Source of the DNA: Mycolicibacterium boenickei
Lineage (GTDB): Bacteria; Actinomycetota; Actinomycetes; Mycobacteriales; Mycobacteriaceae
Length of the DNA: 64,000 nt
Reading direction: 5' to 3'
NCBI RefSeq assembly: GCF_010731295.1
Contig: NZ_AP022579.1
Location: 5,208,001-5,272,000, forward strand
The notes below the pieces were generated by a model, which saw only the letters and a list, made by a program, of their open reading frames with translations, was not told where the DNA came from and did no database searches. How positions within the stretch are numbered: position 1 is the first letter of the stretch; every line of letters starts with the position of its first letter. Positions 16,346-24,775 of the stretch are shown here, in pieces. The position numbers and the translations under genes were made by a program.

Positions 16346-18559
16346 GTGACCGACTCAGCTGATCTCCTCGCCGGGCTTGACCTGGCAGAACAGGCCGCGC
16401 TGGGCAGCGGCGCGAGCTTCTGGACCACCAAGGCGATCGGGTCCGTGCCGGCGATCGTGCTGACCGACGGCCCGCACGGGGTGCGCAGGCAATCCGGTAG
16501 CGCCACAGATCATCTGGGCCTCTCGGGCAGCGAACCGGCGACCTGTTTTCCCCCGGCGGTCGGACTCAGCCAGACCTGGGATCCCGAGTTGGTGGAGCGC
16601 GTCGGCCAGGCCCTCGGTGATGAAAGCCGTGCCCTCGGCGTGCATGTGCTGCTGGGCCCGGGGGTCAACATCAAGCGTGATCCGCGGTGCGGGCGCAACT
16701 TCGAGTACTACTCGGAAGATCCGCTGCTGTCCGGGACGCTGGGCGCGGCGTGGGTGCGTGGGGTGCAGAGCCGCGGTGTCGGCGCATCGCTCAAGCATTT
16801 CGCGGTGAACAACGCCGAGCACGACCGGATGCGGGCCAGTTCCGACGTCGACGCCCGCACCCTGCGTGAGATCTATCTGCGGACGTTCGAGATCGTGGTG
16901 CGCCAGAGCCGGCCCTGGACGGTGATGTGTTCCTACAACCGGATCAACGGGGTCTATGCCTCGGAGAACGCTTGGCTGCTGACCACGGTGCTGCGCGACG
17001 AATGGGGTTTCGACGGTGTGGTGGTCAGCGACTGGGGTGCGGTGGCAGACCGCGTCGCCGCGGTGGCCGCGGGCCTGGACCTGGAAATGCCGGCGACCGG
17101 CGGAATCTCCGACACCGAAGTAGTCCGCGCGGTGGGCGAGGGCACACTGGGCGCAGCCGCCGTCGCACGGGCCGCCGGACGGGTGGCCCAACTGACCCAG
17201 CGCGTTACCCAAACCGGTTCCACCGCTGCCTCATTCGATATCGATACCCATCACGATCTGGCCCGGGAAGCGGCACGCCGCGCGATCGTCCTGTTGAAGA
17301 ATGACGGCGATATGCTGCCGCTGACACCGTCGGCGCTGGCCGTCATCGGTGGGTTCGCCCAGGAGCCCCGATACCAGGGTGGCGGCAGTTCCCATGTGAA
17401 CCCGACGCGTGTCGACATTCCGCTGGACAAGATCCGCGAACTCGCCGGTGATCACCCGGTCCGCTACTCGCCGGGAACCGATGTCGCGGCTGCGGTGGCC
17501 GCCGCCGAATCCGCCGAAGCCGCAATCGTATTCCTCGGTCTCACCGCCGAAGAGGAGTCCGAGGGCTACGACCGCGAGCACATCGACCTGCCCGCAGCCC
17601 AACTCGATCTGCTGCGTGCGGTGGTGCAGGCCCAGCCCCGCACCGTGGTGGTGTTGTCCCACGGCGGCGTGGTGCGTCTCGACGCCGTCGCCGGGCTGGC
17701 CCCCGCCGTGGTCGACGGCGCCCTGCTCGGGCAGGCCGGGGGCGGCGCTCTGGCCGATGTGCTCTTCGGCGTCGTCAATCCGTCGGGCCGGCTGGCCGAG
17801 ACGGTGCCGCTGCGGCTGCAGGACTCCCCGGCCTACCTCAACTTTCCGTCCGAATCGGGACACACCGGGTACGGCGAGCGGATGTTCGTCGGCTACCGCT
17901 GGTACGACACGCGGGACCTGCCGGTGGCGTTCCCGTTCGGACACGGCCTGTCCTACACCCGGTTCGAATACTCCGACCTGGCGGTCACCGCCGTCGACGC
18001 GGGGCTGTCCGTGCGGGTGAAGGTGACCAACACCGGCGCCCGGTCAGGTCGTGAGGTGGTGCAGGTCTACACCGGACTGCCCGGGTCTACCGTCGGCCGA
18101 CCCGTCCGTTGGCTGGCCGGATTCACTTCGGTGACGCTCGAACCCGGCCATGGACAGACCGTCGAAATCCCGATCGACCAAACCGATCTCGCGTATTGGA
18201 GCACGGATTCCGGGCGCTGGGTCGTCGAGCCTGGCGAGTACGAGGTGTCGGTCGGCGCGTCGAGCCGCGACCTGCGATTGTCGACGGCGGTAGTGGTTGC
18301 CGGCGACGAGCCGACGCAACCGTTCACCCGCGATTCGACTCTCGGCGAGCTCATGGCCGACCCGGTGGCATCGCAGACGATCCTGACGGTGCTGAGTAGC
18401 GCTTCCCCGTTCGGCACAGCAGATTCCGCACTGGGCACCATTCTGTTGCGGATGCTGGAATCGGTACCGATCGGACGGATGACTGCCTTCTCGGCGGGCA
18501 AGGTCACCCGAGAGCAGCTCGATGAACTGCTCTCGAGCATCAACGCTCAGCGATCCTGA
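16346..18559 (+). CDS. Glycoside hydrolase family 3 (beta-glucosidase type)
   Basis: The 737-residue GH3 enzyme has an N-terminal TIM-barrel with the nucleophile Asp229 in VVVSDWGA, the KHFAVNN substrate-binding motif, a C-terminal GH3 domain starting near residue 310, and a fibronectin-III-like domain near the end. The last 80 residues form an extra helical tail. No signal peptide is present, so it acts in the cytoplasm on imported glycosides. Translation starts at GTG. It follows tetR by 36 bp and may be part of the same unit, suggesting that the pathway substrate is a glycoside. It overlaps the convergent CoA-transferase by 13 bp. Confidence 0.9.
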   Translation: MTDSADLLAGLDLAEQAALGSGASFWTTKAIGSVPAIVLTDGPHGVRRQSGSATDHLGLSGSEPATCFPPAVGLSQTWDPELVERVGQALGDESRALGVHVLLGPGVNIKRDPRCGRNFEYYSEDPLLSGTLGAAWVRGVQSRGVGASLKHFAVNNAEHDRMRASSDVDARTLREIYLRTFEIVVRQSRPWTVMCSYNRINGVYASENAWLLTTVLRDEWGFDGVVVSDWGAVADRVAAVAAGLDLEMPATGGISDTEVVRAVGEGTLGAAAVARAAGRVAQLTQRVTQTGSTAASFDIDTHHDLAREAARRAIVLLKNDGDMLPLTPSALAVIGGFAQEPRYQGGGSSHVNPTRVDIPLDKIRELAGDHPVRYSPGTDVAAAVAAAESAEAAIVFLGLTAEEESEGYDREHIDLPAAQLDLLRAVVQAQPRTVVVLSHGGVVRLDAVAGLAPAVVDGALLGQAGGGALADVLFGVVNPSGRLAETVPLRLQDSPAYLNFPSESGHTGYGERMFVGYRWYDTRDLPVAFPFGHGLSYTRFEYSDLAVTAVDAGLSVRVKVTNTGARSGREVVQVYTGLPGSTVGRPVRWLAGFTSVTLEPGHGQTVEIPIDQTDLAYWSTDSGRWVVEPGEYEVSVGASSRDLRLSTAVVVAGDEPTQPFTRDSTLGELMADPVASQTILTVLSSASPFGTADSALGTILLRMLESVPIGRMTAFSAGKVTREQLDELLSSINAQRS

Positions 18560-19725
18560 CCGCGCAGCTCGGCCAGGATCTCATCGGTGTGCGCGCCGAG
18601 CGCCGGGGCGACCATGCGCGGCTGCCACGGGGTGGCAGAGAAATCCGCCGGACTGGCCACCATCGGCACCGTCGAAATCCCATCGGGCACTTCGACAATG
18701 CCGCCCGCGGCGTGGAACTGCTCGTCGGCGATCACATCGTCGAGGCTGTTGATCGGCGACCAGAAGAAGTCGGGTTCCTCGTCGAACAACGGAACCCAGT
18801 GCTGCATCGGGTGACCGGCGAAGATGGCATCGAGCTCGGAGATCAGCTCACGGGCATTGATGTACCGATCACGCGCAGTGGCGAAACGCGGGTCGGTCAG
18901 CCAGTCGTCGCGGTCCACCACCCGGCACAGTGCGGGCCAGTGCCGGTCCCCCTGCAGTCCGACGATCCAGAACCGCTTCCCGTCACCGGTCGTGTAGTTG
19001 TTCATGCACGGGTTGGCCATCGCCTCACGCTGACCGATCGCGATCTGCTCACCGCTCATCAGCGCGGTATTGAGATCGAAACTGACGGTATAGGCGCCCT
19101 GGCGGTAAAGCGAGGTGCTGACCAACTGTCCTGTCCCCGTGCGGTTTCTGGCCAGCAACGCGGCGCACACCGCCGCCGCCAGCGTCATCCCCGCCGAGTG
19201 GTCCCCCATCCCGCCGCGCTGGAACGGCGGGGTATCTCCGGGTCGGGTGAGCAGATCGGCCAGCCCGGCTCGGGCCCAGAACGCGGCGACGTCGTAGGCC
19301 GCGCGGTCCGCCTCCGGTCCGGTCAATCCGTACCCGGTGATCAACCCGTACACCAGGCGCGGATTGCGTGCGGCCACGGTCTCGAAGTCCAGTTCCAGTC
19401 GCCGCAACGCAGCAGGCCGCACATTCGTCAGGAAAACATCTGCGGTGGAGAGCAATTCGATCGCGACTGCCCGGCCCTCGGCGGTACCGAGGTCGAGCAC
19501 GATGCTGCGTTTGGACCGGTTGTCCATCTCGAACGGTGGGTTGGCTGCCACGCCCAGGTCTGGATCCAGGCCGAGCATCCGGCCGAATGTTCTCGCCGGA
19601 TCCCCCGACGGCGGCTCGATCTTGACCACATCGGCTCCCCAGTCGGCCAGGAGCGCTCCGGCCGCCGGCGCGGCAACCCAAACACCCAACTCGATGACCC
19701 GAAACCCCTCCAACGGACCCGCCAT
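18547..19725 (-). CDS. CaiB/BaiF-family CoA-transferase
   Basis: The 392-residue type III CoA-transferase has the N-terminal PLEGFRVIELG start, the GADVVKIEPP motif, and GGMGDHSAGM with the Asp that forms the acyl anhydride. It would move CoA between carboxylic acids, activating a pathway acid. ATG 19725 is preceded by AAGGAG at good spacing. The gene is divergent from the APH-type gene across the perfect operator D. Confidence 0.88.
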   Translation of the reverse strand: MAGPLEGFRVIELGVWVAAPAAGALLADWGADVVKIEPPSGDPARTFGRMLGLDPDLGVAANPPFEMDNRSKRSIVLDLGTAEGRAVAIELLSTADVFLTNVRPAALRRLELDFETVAARNPRLVYGLITGYGLTGPEADRAAYDVAAFWARAGLADLLTRPGDTPPFQRGGMGDHSAGMTLAAAVCAALLARNRTGTGQLVSTSLYRQGAYTVSFDLNTALMSGEQIAIGQREAMANPCMNNYTTGDGKRFWIVGLQGDRHWPALCRVVDRDDWLTDPRFATARDRYINARELISELDAIFAGHPMQHWVPLFDEEPDFFWSPINSLDDVIADEQFHAAGGIVEVPDGISTVPMVASPADFSATPWQPRMVAPALGAHTDEILAELRGQDR

Positions 19726-19746
19726 GCCGCTCCTTTCCGAAACAGC

Positions 19747-19772
19747 TTTACAATTTTGGAACAAATTGTAAA
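19747..19772. promoter_or_regulatory. Operator site D: perfect 10-bp inverted repeat
   Basis: TTTACAATTT (19747-19756) and AAATTGTAAA (19763-19772) form a perfect dyad with a 6-bp centre, the best match to the TTTACA-N14-TGTAAA consensus. It lies between the CoA-transferase and APH genes, 8 bp before the latter. TAAACT inside the right arm could be a -10 element of a leaderless promoter. Confidence 0.75.
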
Positions 19773-19780
19773 CTTGCCGA

Positions 19781-20920
19781 ATGCTCACACCGGCCCGCCG
19801 CCTCGTCCCTTTCGCCGGTCTGGCCGCACACATCGGCCACGGCGTGCAACGTATCGCAACGGATGCGGTCATCGGGCGTCTGCGCGCAATACCCCGTCGC
19901 ATCGGCGACCTCGACGCGGCCTATCTGTCCGGGCTGATCGGGCGCGAGGTCGAGTCGGCGTCGGTGGTCGGCGGCGACGCGGGCACGTCGTCCCGCGCGC
20001 GGCTGGCGCTCTCGGGCGCCGACGTACCGGAATCGGTCTTCGTCAAGATGCCCGCCGAGACGGCCGCCACCCGGATGATGGGCGAGTTGGGCCGGCTGGG
20101 CCACACCGAGGTCCGTTTCTACCAACAACTGGCCGCAGGCCTTTCCGGGGTTCCCCGCGCCTTCGGCGCGGCTTTCGACGCTCTCACCGGGCGCTACGTG
20201 CTGGTGTTGGAGGACCTCGCACTGAGCCCCTGCGAATTCCCCGACACCCTGCACCCGCTGGACAAGGACCGGGCGGCCATGACGGTCGAGCTGCTGGCCC
20301 GGGTACACGCGGCATTCTGGGGCGAGCTGCCGGGCCGCAGCGGCAGCGGGCCGCTCGGCTGGCTGTACTCGGCGTCGGGCGACCACACGTCGTTGATGAC
20401 CGGTTCCCTGCTCAAGCTGTCGACCAAACGGCTCGCCGAGAACACCGACATCCCGGTGGCCGACGGCCGATTCATCGACGAGAACTACCGCGCAGCGGCG
20501 CAGCTGCTGGACCGCCCGCCGCACACCGTGATGCACGGTGATGCGCATCCGGGGAATCTGTTCTTTCGCAACGGCGAGGCGGGCCTGCTCGACTGGCAGG
20601 CCGTGCGGCGCGGCCATCCGGGCCGCGAGCTGGCATATACCCTGGTCACCTGTATGACCACGGCCGACCGGCAGTCCGCCGAGCGTGATCTGCTCGACGA
20701 ATACCGGCGTGCACTGGCCGCCGCCGGTGGGCCGGCCCTCGACCACGACGAGTTGTGGGAGCGCTATCGCCTCGGCGCGATCTATGCGTATGCCGCACCC
20801 GTCATCACCGCCGGGCTGGGCGGTATGCAGGACGAAGGCATCGCACTCGAAGGCGCGAGACGGGGTGTGGCGGCTTTGGCCGACCTGGAGGCTGTGGCAA
20901 TACTCAAGAAGTTGCTGTGA
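19781..20920 (+). CDS. APH/ACAD10-like phosphotransferase
   Basis: The 379-residue kinase-fold protein has the Brenner motif HGDAHPGN and the metal-binding DWQ, typical of aminoglycoside-phosphotransferase-like proteins. In catabolic clusters this family is usually not a resistance enzyme but phosphorylates hydroxy-acyl or similar intermediates, as in ACAD10/11-type systems. It starts directly after operator D and is followed by the second tetR 43 bp later. A metabolic kinase role is inferred from context. Confidence 0.78.
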   Translation: MLTPARRLVPFAGLAAHIGHGVQRIATDAVIGRLRAIPRRIGDLDAAYLSGLIGREVESASVVGGDAGTSSRARLALSGADVPESVFVKMPAETAATRMMGELGRLGHTEVRFYQQLAAGLSGVPRAFGAAFDALTGRYVLVLEDLALSPCEFPDTLHPLDKDRAAMTVELLARVHAAFWGELPGRSGSGPLGWLYSASGDHTSLMTGSLLKLSTKRLAENTDIPVADGRFIDENYRAAAQLLDRPPHTVMHGDAHPGNLFFRNGEAGLLDWQAVRRGHPGRELAYTLVTCMTTADRQSAERDLLDEYRRALAAAGGPALDHDELWERYRLGAIYAYAAPVITAGLGGMQDEGIALEGARRGVAALADLEAVAILKKLL

Positions 20921-20963
20921 TGGTCCTACCATTTGGTGAACCACGATCAACCAAGGCCTGGAC

Positions 20964-21521
20964 GTGAATGAACCCATACCCGCGCAGCGGGAAGCATCAG
21001 TCGAAGACACCTCGACGCGGCACCGAATCCTGGTCGCGACAGCCGAGGTGCTGGCCCGCAGCGGCCAGACCAAGCTGAGCCTCTCCGAGGTGGCACTGCA
21101 GGCCGGGGTATCCCGGCCCACGCTGTACCGCTGGTTCGCCGACAAACAGGAGTTGCTCGACGCGTTCGGCACCTACGAGCGCGAGATGTTCGACCAAGGC
21201 ATCAGCCGCGCCACCGTCGGCCTACGGGGCACCGAGAAGCTCGACGCCGCACTGCGTTTCATCGTGCAATATCAGCAGTCATATTCCGGGGTCCGGCTGG
21301 TCGACATCGAGCCCGAGGTCGTGATCGCCCAGCTGGCCAACGTGATCCCGCTGATGCGGGCCCGGCTGCTCAAGCTCCTGTCGGGTGCCAACGCCCCAGT
21401 CAAGGCTGCCACCGCGATCCGGGTCGCGGTATCGCACTACATCGTGCGCAGCGATGACGGGGATCAGTTCCTGGCACAGCTGCGCCACGCCGTCGGTATC
21501 AAACAACCCGACGCCAACTGA
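20964..21521 (+). CDS. TetR-family regulator, paralogue 2
   Basis: The 185-residue regulator is a paralogue of the TetR at 15776, aligning along the full length with an almost identical HTH and the shared YQQSY and VDIEPE segments of the ligand domain. Translation starts at GTG; a nearby ATG is out of frame. It is probably cotranscribed with the APH-type gene from operator D. The shared recognition helix implies that both regulators read the same operator but may sense different ligands. Confidence 0.88.
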   Translation: MNEPIPAQREASVEDTSTRHRILVATAEVLARSGQTKLSLSEVALQAGVSRPTLYRWFADKQELLDAFGTYEREMFDQGISRATVGLRGTEKLDAALRFIVQYQQSYSGVRLVDIEPEVVIAQLANVIPLMRARLLKLLSGANAPVKAATAIRVAVSHYIVRSDDGDQFLAQLRHAVGIKQPDAN

Positions 21522-21567
21522 CCCGCCGCTGAATTTCGCCGTCCACACCTCCCGTCACCTCGTCACC

Positions 21568-21591
21568 AAGTCTCTACGATCGCAGAGACTT
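21568..21591. repeat. 24-bp near-perfect dyad
   Basis: AAGTCTCT (21568-21575) and AGAGACTT (21584-21591) flank ACGATCGC; only one inner pair mismatches. It lies between tetR paralogue 2 and operator E, so it may be a terminator for tetR or an additional operator for the aldehyde dehydrogenase gene. Confidence 0.5.
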
Positions 21592-21620
21592 ATCGATCGG
21601 TCAATCCTTTCTTCAAAGGG

Positions 21621-21646
21621 GTGACACGACACGCAATTTTTGTAAA
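21621..21646. promoter_or_regulatory. Operator site E: GTGACA-N14-TGTAAA
   Basis: GTGACA (21621-21626) and TGTAAA (21641-21646), again extended to TTTGTAAAGCTGT, end 10 bp before the aldehyde dehydrogenase ATG. Confidence 0.65.
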
Positions 21647-21656
21647 GCTGTCTCGT

Positions 21657-23141
21657 ATGACTCAGGTGCAGAGCGACACCGGCGTGCTCGCCGGTGACGA
21701 GCGGATGCTGATCGACGGCGAACTCCAATACACCGGCAGCGGTGCGAAATTCGACGTGGTTCACCCCGCCAGCGAGCAGGTGGCCGGCCAGGCGACCGAC
21801 GGCACGGTGGCCGATGTCGAGCGTGCCGTCGGCGCGGCCCGACGCGCCTTCGACGAAACCGACTGGAGCCGCGACGTCGACTTCCGCTACCACTGCCTGA
21901 TGCAGCTGCACGACGCTCTGGAGGCCGAGAAGGAGCGGCTGCGCCGCATCCTGGTCACCGAGGTCGGCTGCCCGGTGACCGTCACGGGCTCACAGATCGA
22001 GGACCCGATCGGCGAGGTCAAGCACTGGGCCGAGCACGGGAAGAATTTCGACTACGTCGTCGACAACGGCGTACACCAGACCCAGCTGGGCCCGGCGCGA
22101 CGCAAGATCGCCTATGAGCCGGTCGGTGTCGTCGGCGCGATCACCCCGTGGAACGTGCCGTTCTACCTCAACATCGCCGAGACGGTGCCGGCGCTGATGG
22201 CCGGCAACACCGTGGTGCTCAAGCCCGCGCAGCTGACCCCGTGGTCGGGCACCGAGCTGGGCCGCATCGTCGCCGAACACACCGACATCCCGGCCGGCGT
22301 GTTCAACGTCGTGGTGTCGAACGCCAATGAGGTCGGTGCCGCGCTGTCGGCCGATCCGCGCGTCGACATGATCACCTTCACCGGGTCGACCGCGACGGGT
22401 CGCGCCATCTTGGCCGCAGGCGCGTCCACGGTCAAGAAGACCATGCTCGAATTGGGCGGCAAGTCCGCCCACATCGTGCTCGACGATGCCGACTTCAACT
22501 CGGCGCTGCCCATCGCGGCGATGATGGCATGTGTCATGAGCGGGCAGTCCTGCATCCTGCCCAGCCGCATCCTGCTCCCCCGCAGCCGTTACGACGAGGG
22601 CATCGAGCTCCTCAAGGGCGCGATGGAGAACTTCCCGGTCGGGGATCCGTGGACTCCGGGCATCATGCAGGGCCCGCAGATCAGCGCCACCCAGCGCGAA
22701 AAGGTGCTCGGGCTCATCAAATCCGGCATCGATTCGGGCGCCCGGCTGATCACCGGCGGCGGTGTTCCGGAGAACCTGCCCACGGGTTACTTCACCCAGC
22801 CCACCCTGCTCGCCGACGTCGACCCCGATTCGCAGGTCGCGCAGGAGGAGATCTTCGGCCCCGTGCTGACGGTCACTCCGTACGACTCCGACGACCAAGC
22901 GGTCGCCATCGCCAACAACTCCATTTACGGTCTGTCCGGGGAGGTTTCGTCCGGGGACGTGGACCGGGCCTTCGCCATCGCCCGACGCATCCGGACCGGC
23001 AACGTGACCATCAACAGCCGCAGCCACTTCGGCATCAACAGCCCCTTCGGCGGCTCCAAGCAGAGTGGCCTGGGCCGGCGCAACGGCGAAGAAGGCTTCA
23101 AGGAGTACTTCGAATCGAAGACCATCGGAATGCCCGAGTAG
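21657..23141 (+). CDS. NAD(P)-dependent aldehyde dehydrogenase
   Basis: The 494-residue enzyme is a typical ALDH: cofactor region PWNVPFY, FTGSTATGRAI, the general base Glu in LELGGKS, and the catalytic Cys in SGQSCILP. It oxidises an aldehyde to the acid that the CoA-transferase could activate. ATG 21657 follows operator E. The last base of its TAG is the first base of the next gene's GTG, so the two are coupled. Confidence 0.92.
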   Translation: MTQVQSDTGVLAGDERMLIDGELQYTGSGAKFDVVHPASEQVAGQATDGTVADVERAVGAARRAFDETDWSRDVDFRYHCLMQLHDALEAEKERLRRILVTEVGCPVTVTGSQIEDPIGEVKHWAEHGKNFDYVVDNGVHQTQLGPARRKIAYEPVGVVGAITPWNVPFYLNIAETVPALMAGNTVVLKPAQLTPWSGTELGRIVAEHTDIPAGVFNVVVSNANEVGAALSADPRVDMITFTGSTATGRAILAAGASTVKKTMLELGGKSAHIVLDDADFNSALPIAAMMACVMSGQSCILPSRILLPRSRYDEGIELLKGAMENFPVGDPWTPGIMQGPQISATQREKVLGLIKSGIDSGARLITGGGVPENLPTGYFTQPTLLADVDPDSQVAQEEIFGPVLTVTPYDSDDQAVAIANNSIYGLSGEVSSGDVDRAFAIARRIRTGNVTINSRSHFGINSPFGGSKQSGLGRRNGEEGFKEYFESKTIGMPE

Positions 23142-23548
23142 TGAGCGAGCATTCCGACATCTCGGCCCTGCTGTACCGCTATGCCCGGGCCGTCGACTCC
23201 AAGGACTGGGAGCTGTACCGGTCGGTGTTCACCGAGGACGCCCAGATCGACTACTCGTCGGCGGGCGCCATCGTCGGGACACGTGACGAGGTGGTCGACT
23301 GGTTCGCCGCCAATTTCGGGGTGATCCCGTGGAGCATGCACTACATCACCAACATCGAGATCTTGGAAACCGATGGAGACACCGCGACGGTGCGGGCGAT
23401 GTTCTACAACCCGATGCAATTGCCGGGGATGGCGGAGATGAGCGCATGCGGCGGGTACTACCACCACGAACTGGTGCGCACACCCGACGGCTGGCGCAGC
23501 CGCAGCCTGCGCGAGGAGAACCTCTGGTTCACCAACCCGCCGGGTTAG
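23141..23548 (+). CDS. SnoaL/NTF2-like protein
   Basis: The 135-residue product has the cone-shaped NTF2/SnoaL_4 pattern: LLYRYARAVDSKDWELYRSV at the N-terminus, the acidic FTEDAQIDY, and GGYYHHELVRTPDGWR in the last strands. Such proteins are dehydratases, isomerases or ligand binders in catabolic operons. Its GTG overlaps the ALDH stop by one base (TAGTG). Specific reaction unknown. Confidence 0.78.
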   Translation: MSEHSDISALLYRYARAVDSKDWELYRSVFTEDAQIDYSSAGAIVGTRDEVVDWFAANFGVIPWSMHYITNIEILETDGDTATVRAMFYNPMQLPGMAEMSACGGYYHHELVRTPDGWRSRSLREENLWFTNPPG

Positions 23549-23558
23549 GCCCCAACAC

Positions 23559-23668
23559 CGAGACTGCATACAGGCCATCGAGACTGCGTACAGATCGCTA
23601 TTTTCCGCGAGAACTCGATCTGTGCGCAGTCTCGGCGCAGAAAGCGCGGTCTCGGCGCAGAAAGCGCG
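23559..23668. repeat. Compound repeat: 20-bp direct repeats flanking a 19-bp hairpin
   Basis: CGAGACTGC recurs with a 20-bp period at 23559 and 23579. The second copy (23579-23597) forms a 19-bp stem with one wobble against 23616-23634. A perfect 20-bp tandem duplication (GTCTCGGCGC plus AGAAAGCGCG) fills 23629-23668. It separates the convergent SnoaL-like and rlmN genes. Confidence 0.8.
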
Positions 23669-23670
23669 GC

Positions 23671-24762
23671 TCAGCCTTCGGCGGCGAGCTGGCCACAGGC
23701 CGCGGCGATTTCCCGCCCCCGGGTATCGCGCACGGTGCACGACACGCCCTTGGCCTGAACACGTTTGACGAACTCACGTTCGACCGGTTTGGGACTGGCG
23801 TCCCACTTGCTGCCCGGCGTGGGGTTGAGCGGGATGAGGTTGACGTGCACGAGCTGCCCCAGCTTGCTGTGCAGTTTCTTTCCCAAAAGGTCTGCGCGCC
23901 AAGGCTGGTCGTTGATGTCGCGGATCAACGCGTATTCGATGGACACGCGCCTGCCGGTGACGTCGGCGTAGTACCGCGCGGCGTCAAGGACCTCGTCGAC
24001 CTTCCACCGGTTGTTCACCGGCACCAAGGTGTCGCGTAGTTCGTCGTCGGGGGTGTGCAGGGACAGGGCCAAGGTGACGCCGAGGCGTTCGTCGGCCAGT
24101 TTGCGAATGGCCGGGGCCAGGCCCACCGTCGACACCGTCACCGAGCGGGCGCTGATCCCGAAACCGTTCGGCGGCGGCGCGATGATGCGTTTGACGGCGG
24201 CGACCACCCGGTTGTAGTTGGCCAACGGCTCACCCATGCCCATGAAGACGATGTTGGACAGCCGGCCGTCATGTTCGAGCCGCATGGCCGACGACGCCGC
24301 CCTGACCTGTTCGAGGATCTCGGCGGTGGACAGGTTGCGCATCAGGCCGCCCTGCCCGGTGGCGCAGAACGGACAGGCCATGCCACATCCGGCCTGCGAC
24401 GAGATGCACACGGTGTTGCGCTGCGGATAGCGCATCAGCACCGACTCGAATGTCGTGCCGTCGCCCGCGCGCCACAGCGTCTTACGGGTCTCCCCCGCGT
24501 CGCACTGGATCTGCTTCACCGGATCGATCAGCGTCGGGAACAGCGCCTCGGCCACCTGGTCACGCACGGCGGCCGGCAGGTCGGTCATCTGTTTCGGGTC
24601 GGCGATCAGGCGGCCGTAGTACTGGTTGGCCAGTTGCTTGGCCCGGAATTTGGGCAACCCCAGATCGGCGACGGCCTGCGCGCGGCCGTCCTCGTCGAGG
24701 TCGGCGAGGTGTCGCGGCGGCATACCGCGTCGTGGGGCTTCGAAGACCAATTCCTGCTTCAT
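23671..24762 (-). CDS. rlmN: Dual-specificity RNA methyltransferase RlmN
   Basis: The 363-residue radical-SAM enzyme methylates C2 of A2503 in 23S rRNA and A37 of some tRNAs. Seen: the cluster motif CGMACPFC, the GGE-equivalent GMGEPL, and the conserved Cys in SCTVRDTRG near the end. The length matches Rv2880c. The ATG at 24762 has GGAAAG upstream; longer in-frame sequence overlaps the LysR gene and is not supported. It lies 13 bp after the LysR gene on the same strand. Confidence 0.95.
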   Translation of the reverse strand: MKQELVFEAPRRGMPPRHLADLDEDGRAQAVADLGLPKFRAKQLANQYYGRLIADPKQMTDLPAAVRDQVAEALFPTLIDPVKQIQCDAGETRKTLWRAGDGTTFESVLMRYPQRNTVCISSQAGCGMACPFCATGQGGLMRNLSTAEILEQVRAASSAMRLEHDGRLSNIVFMGMGEPLANYNRVVAAVKRIIAPPPNGFGISARSVTVSTVGLAPAIRKLADERLGVTLALSLHTPDDELRDTLVPVNNRWKVDEVLDAARYYADVTGRRVSIEYALIRDINDQPWRADLLGKKLHSKLGQLVHVNLIPLNPTPGSKWDASPKPVEREFVKRVQAKGVSCTVRDTRGREIAAACGQLAAEG

Positions 24763-24775
24763 GTTCTTTCCAGTA

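Noticed and set aside
19781..20920. APH protein as an aminoglycoside resistance gene
   Set aside because: The context is a CoA-linked catabolic cluster and the family includes many metabolic kinases; nothing supports resistance.
23559..23668. Short repeats with regular 20-bp spacing as a possible CRISPR array
   Set aside because: Units are contiguous, without unique spacers, and the region is dominated by one hairpin; no cas genes are near.
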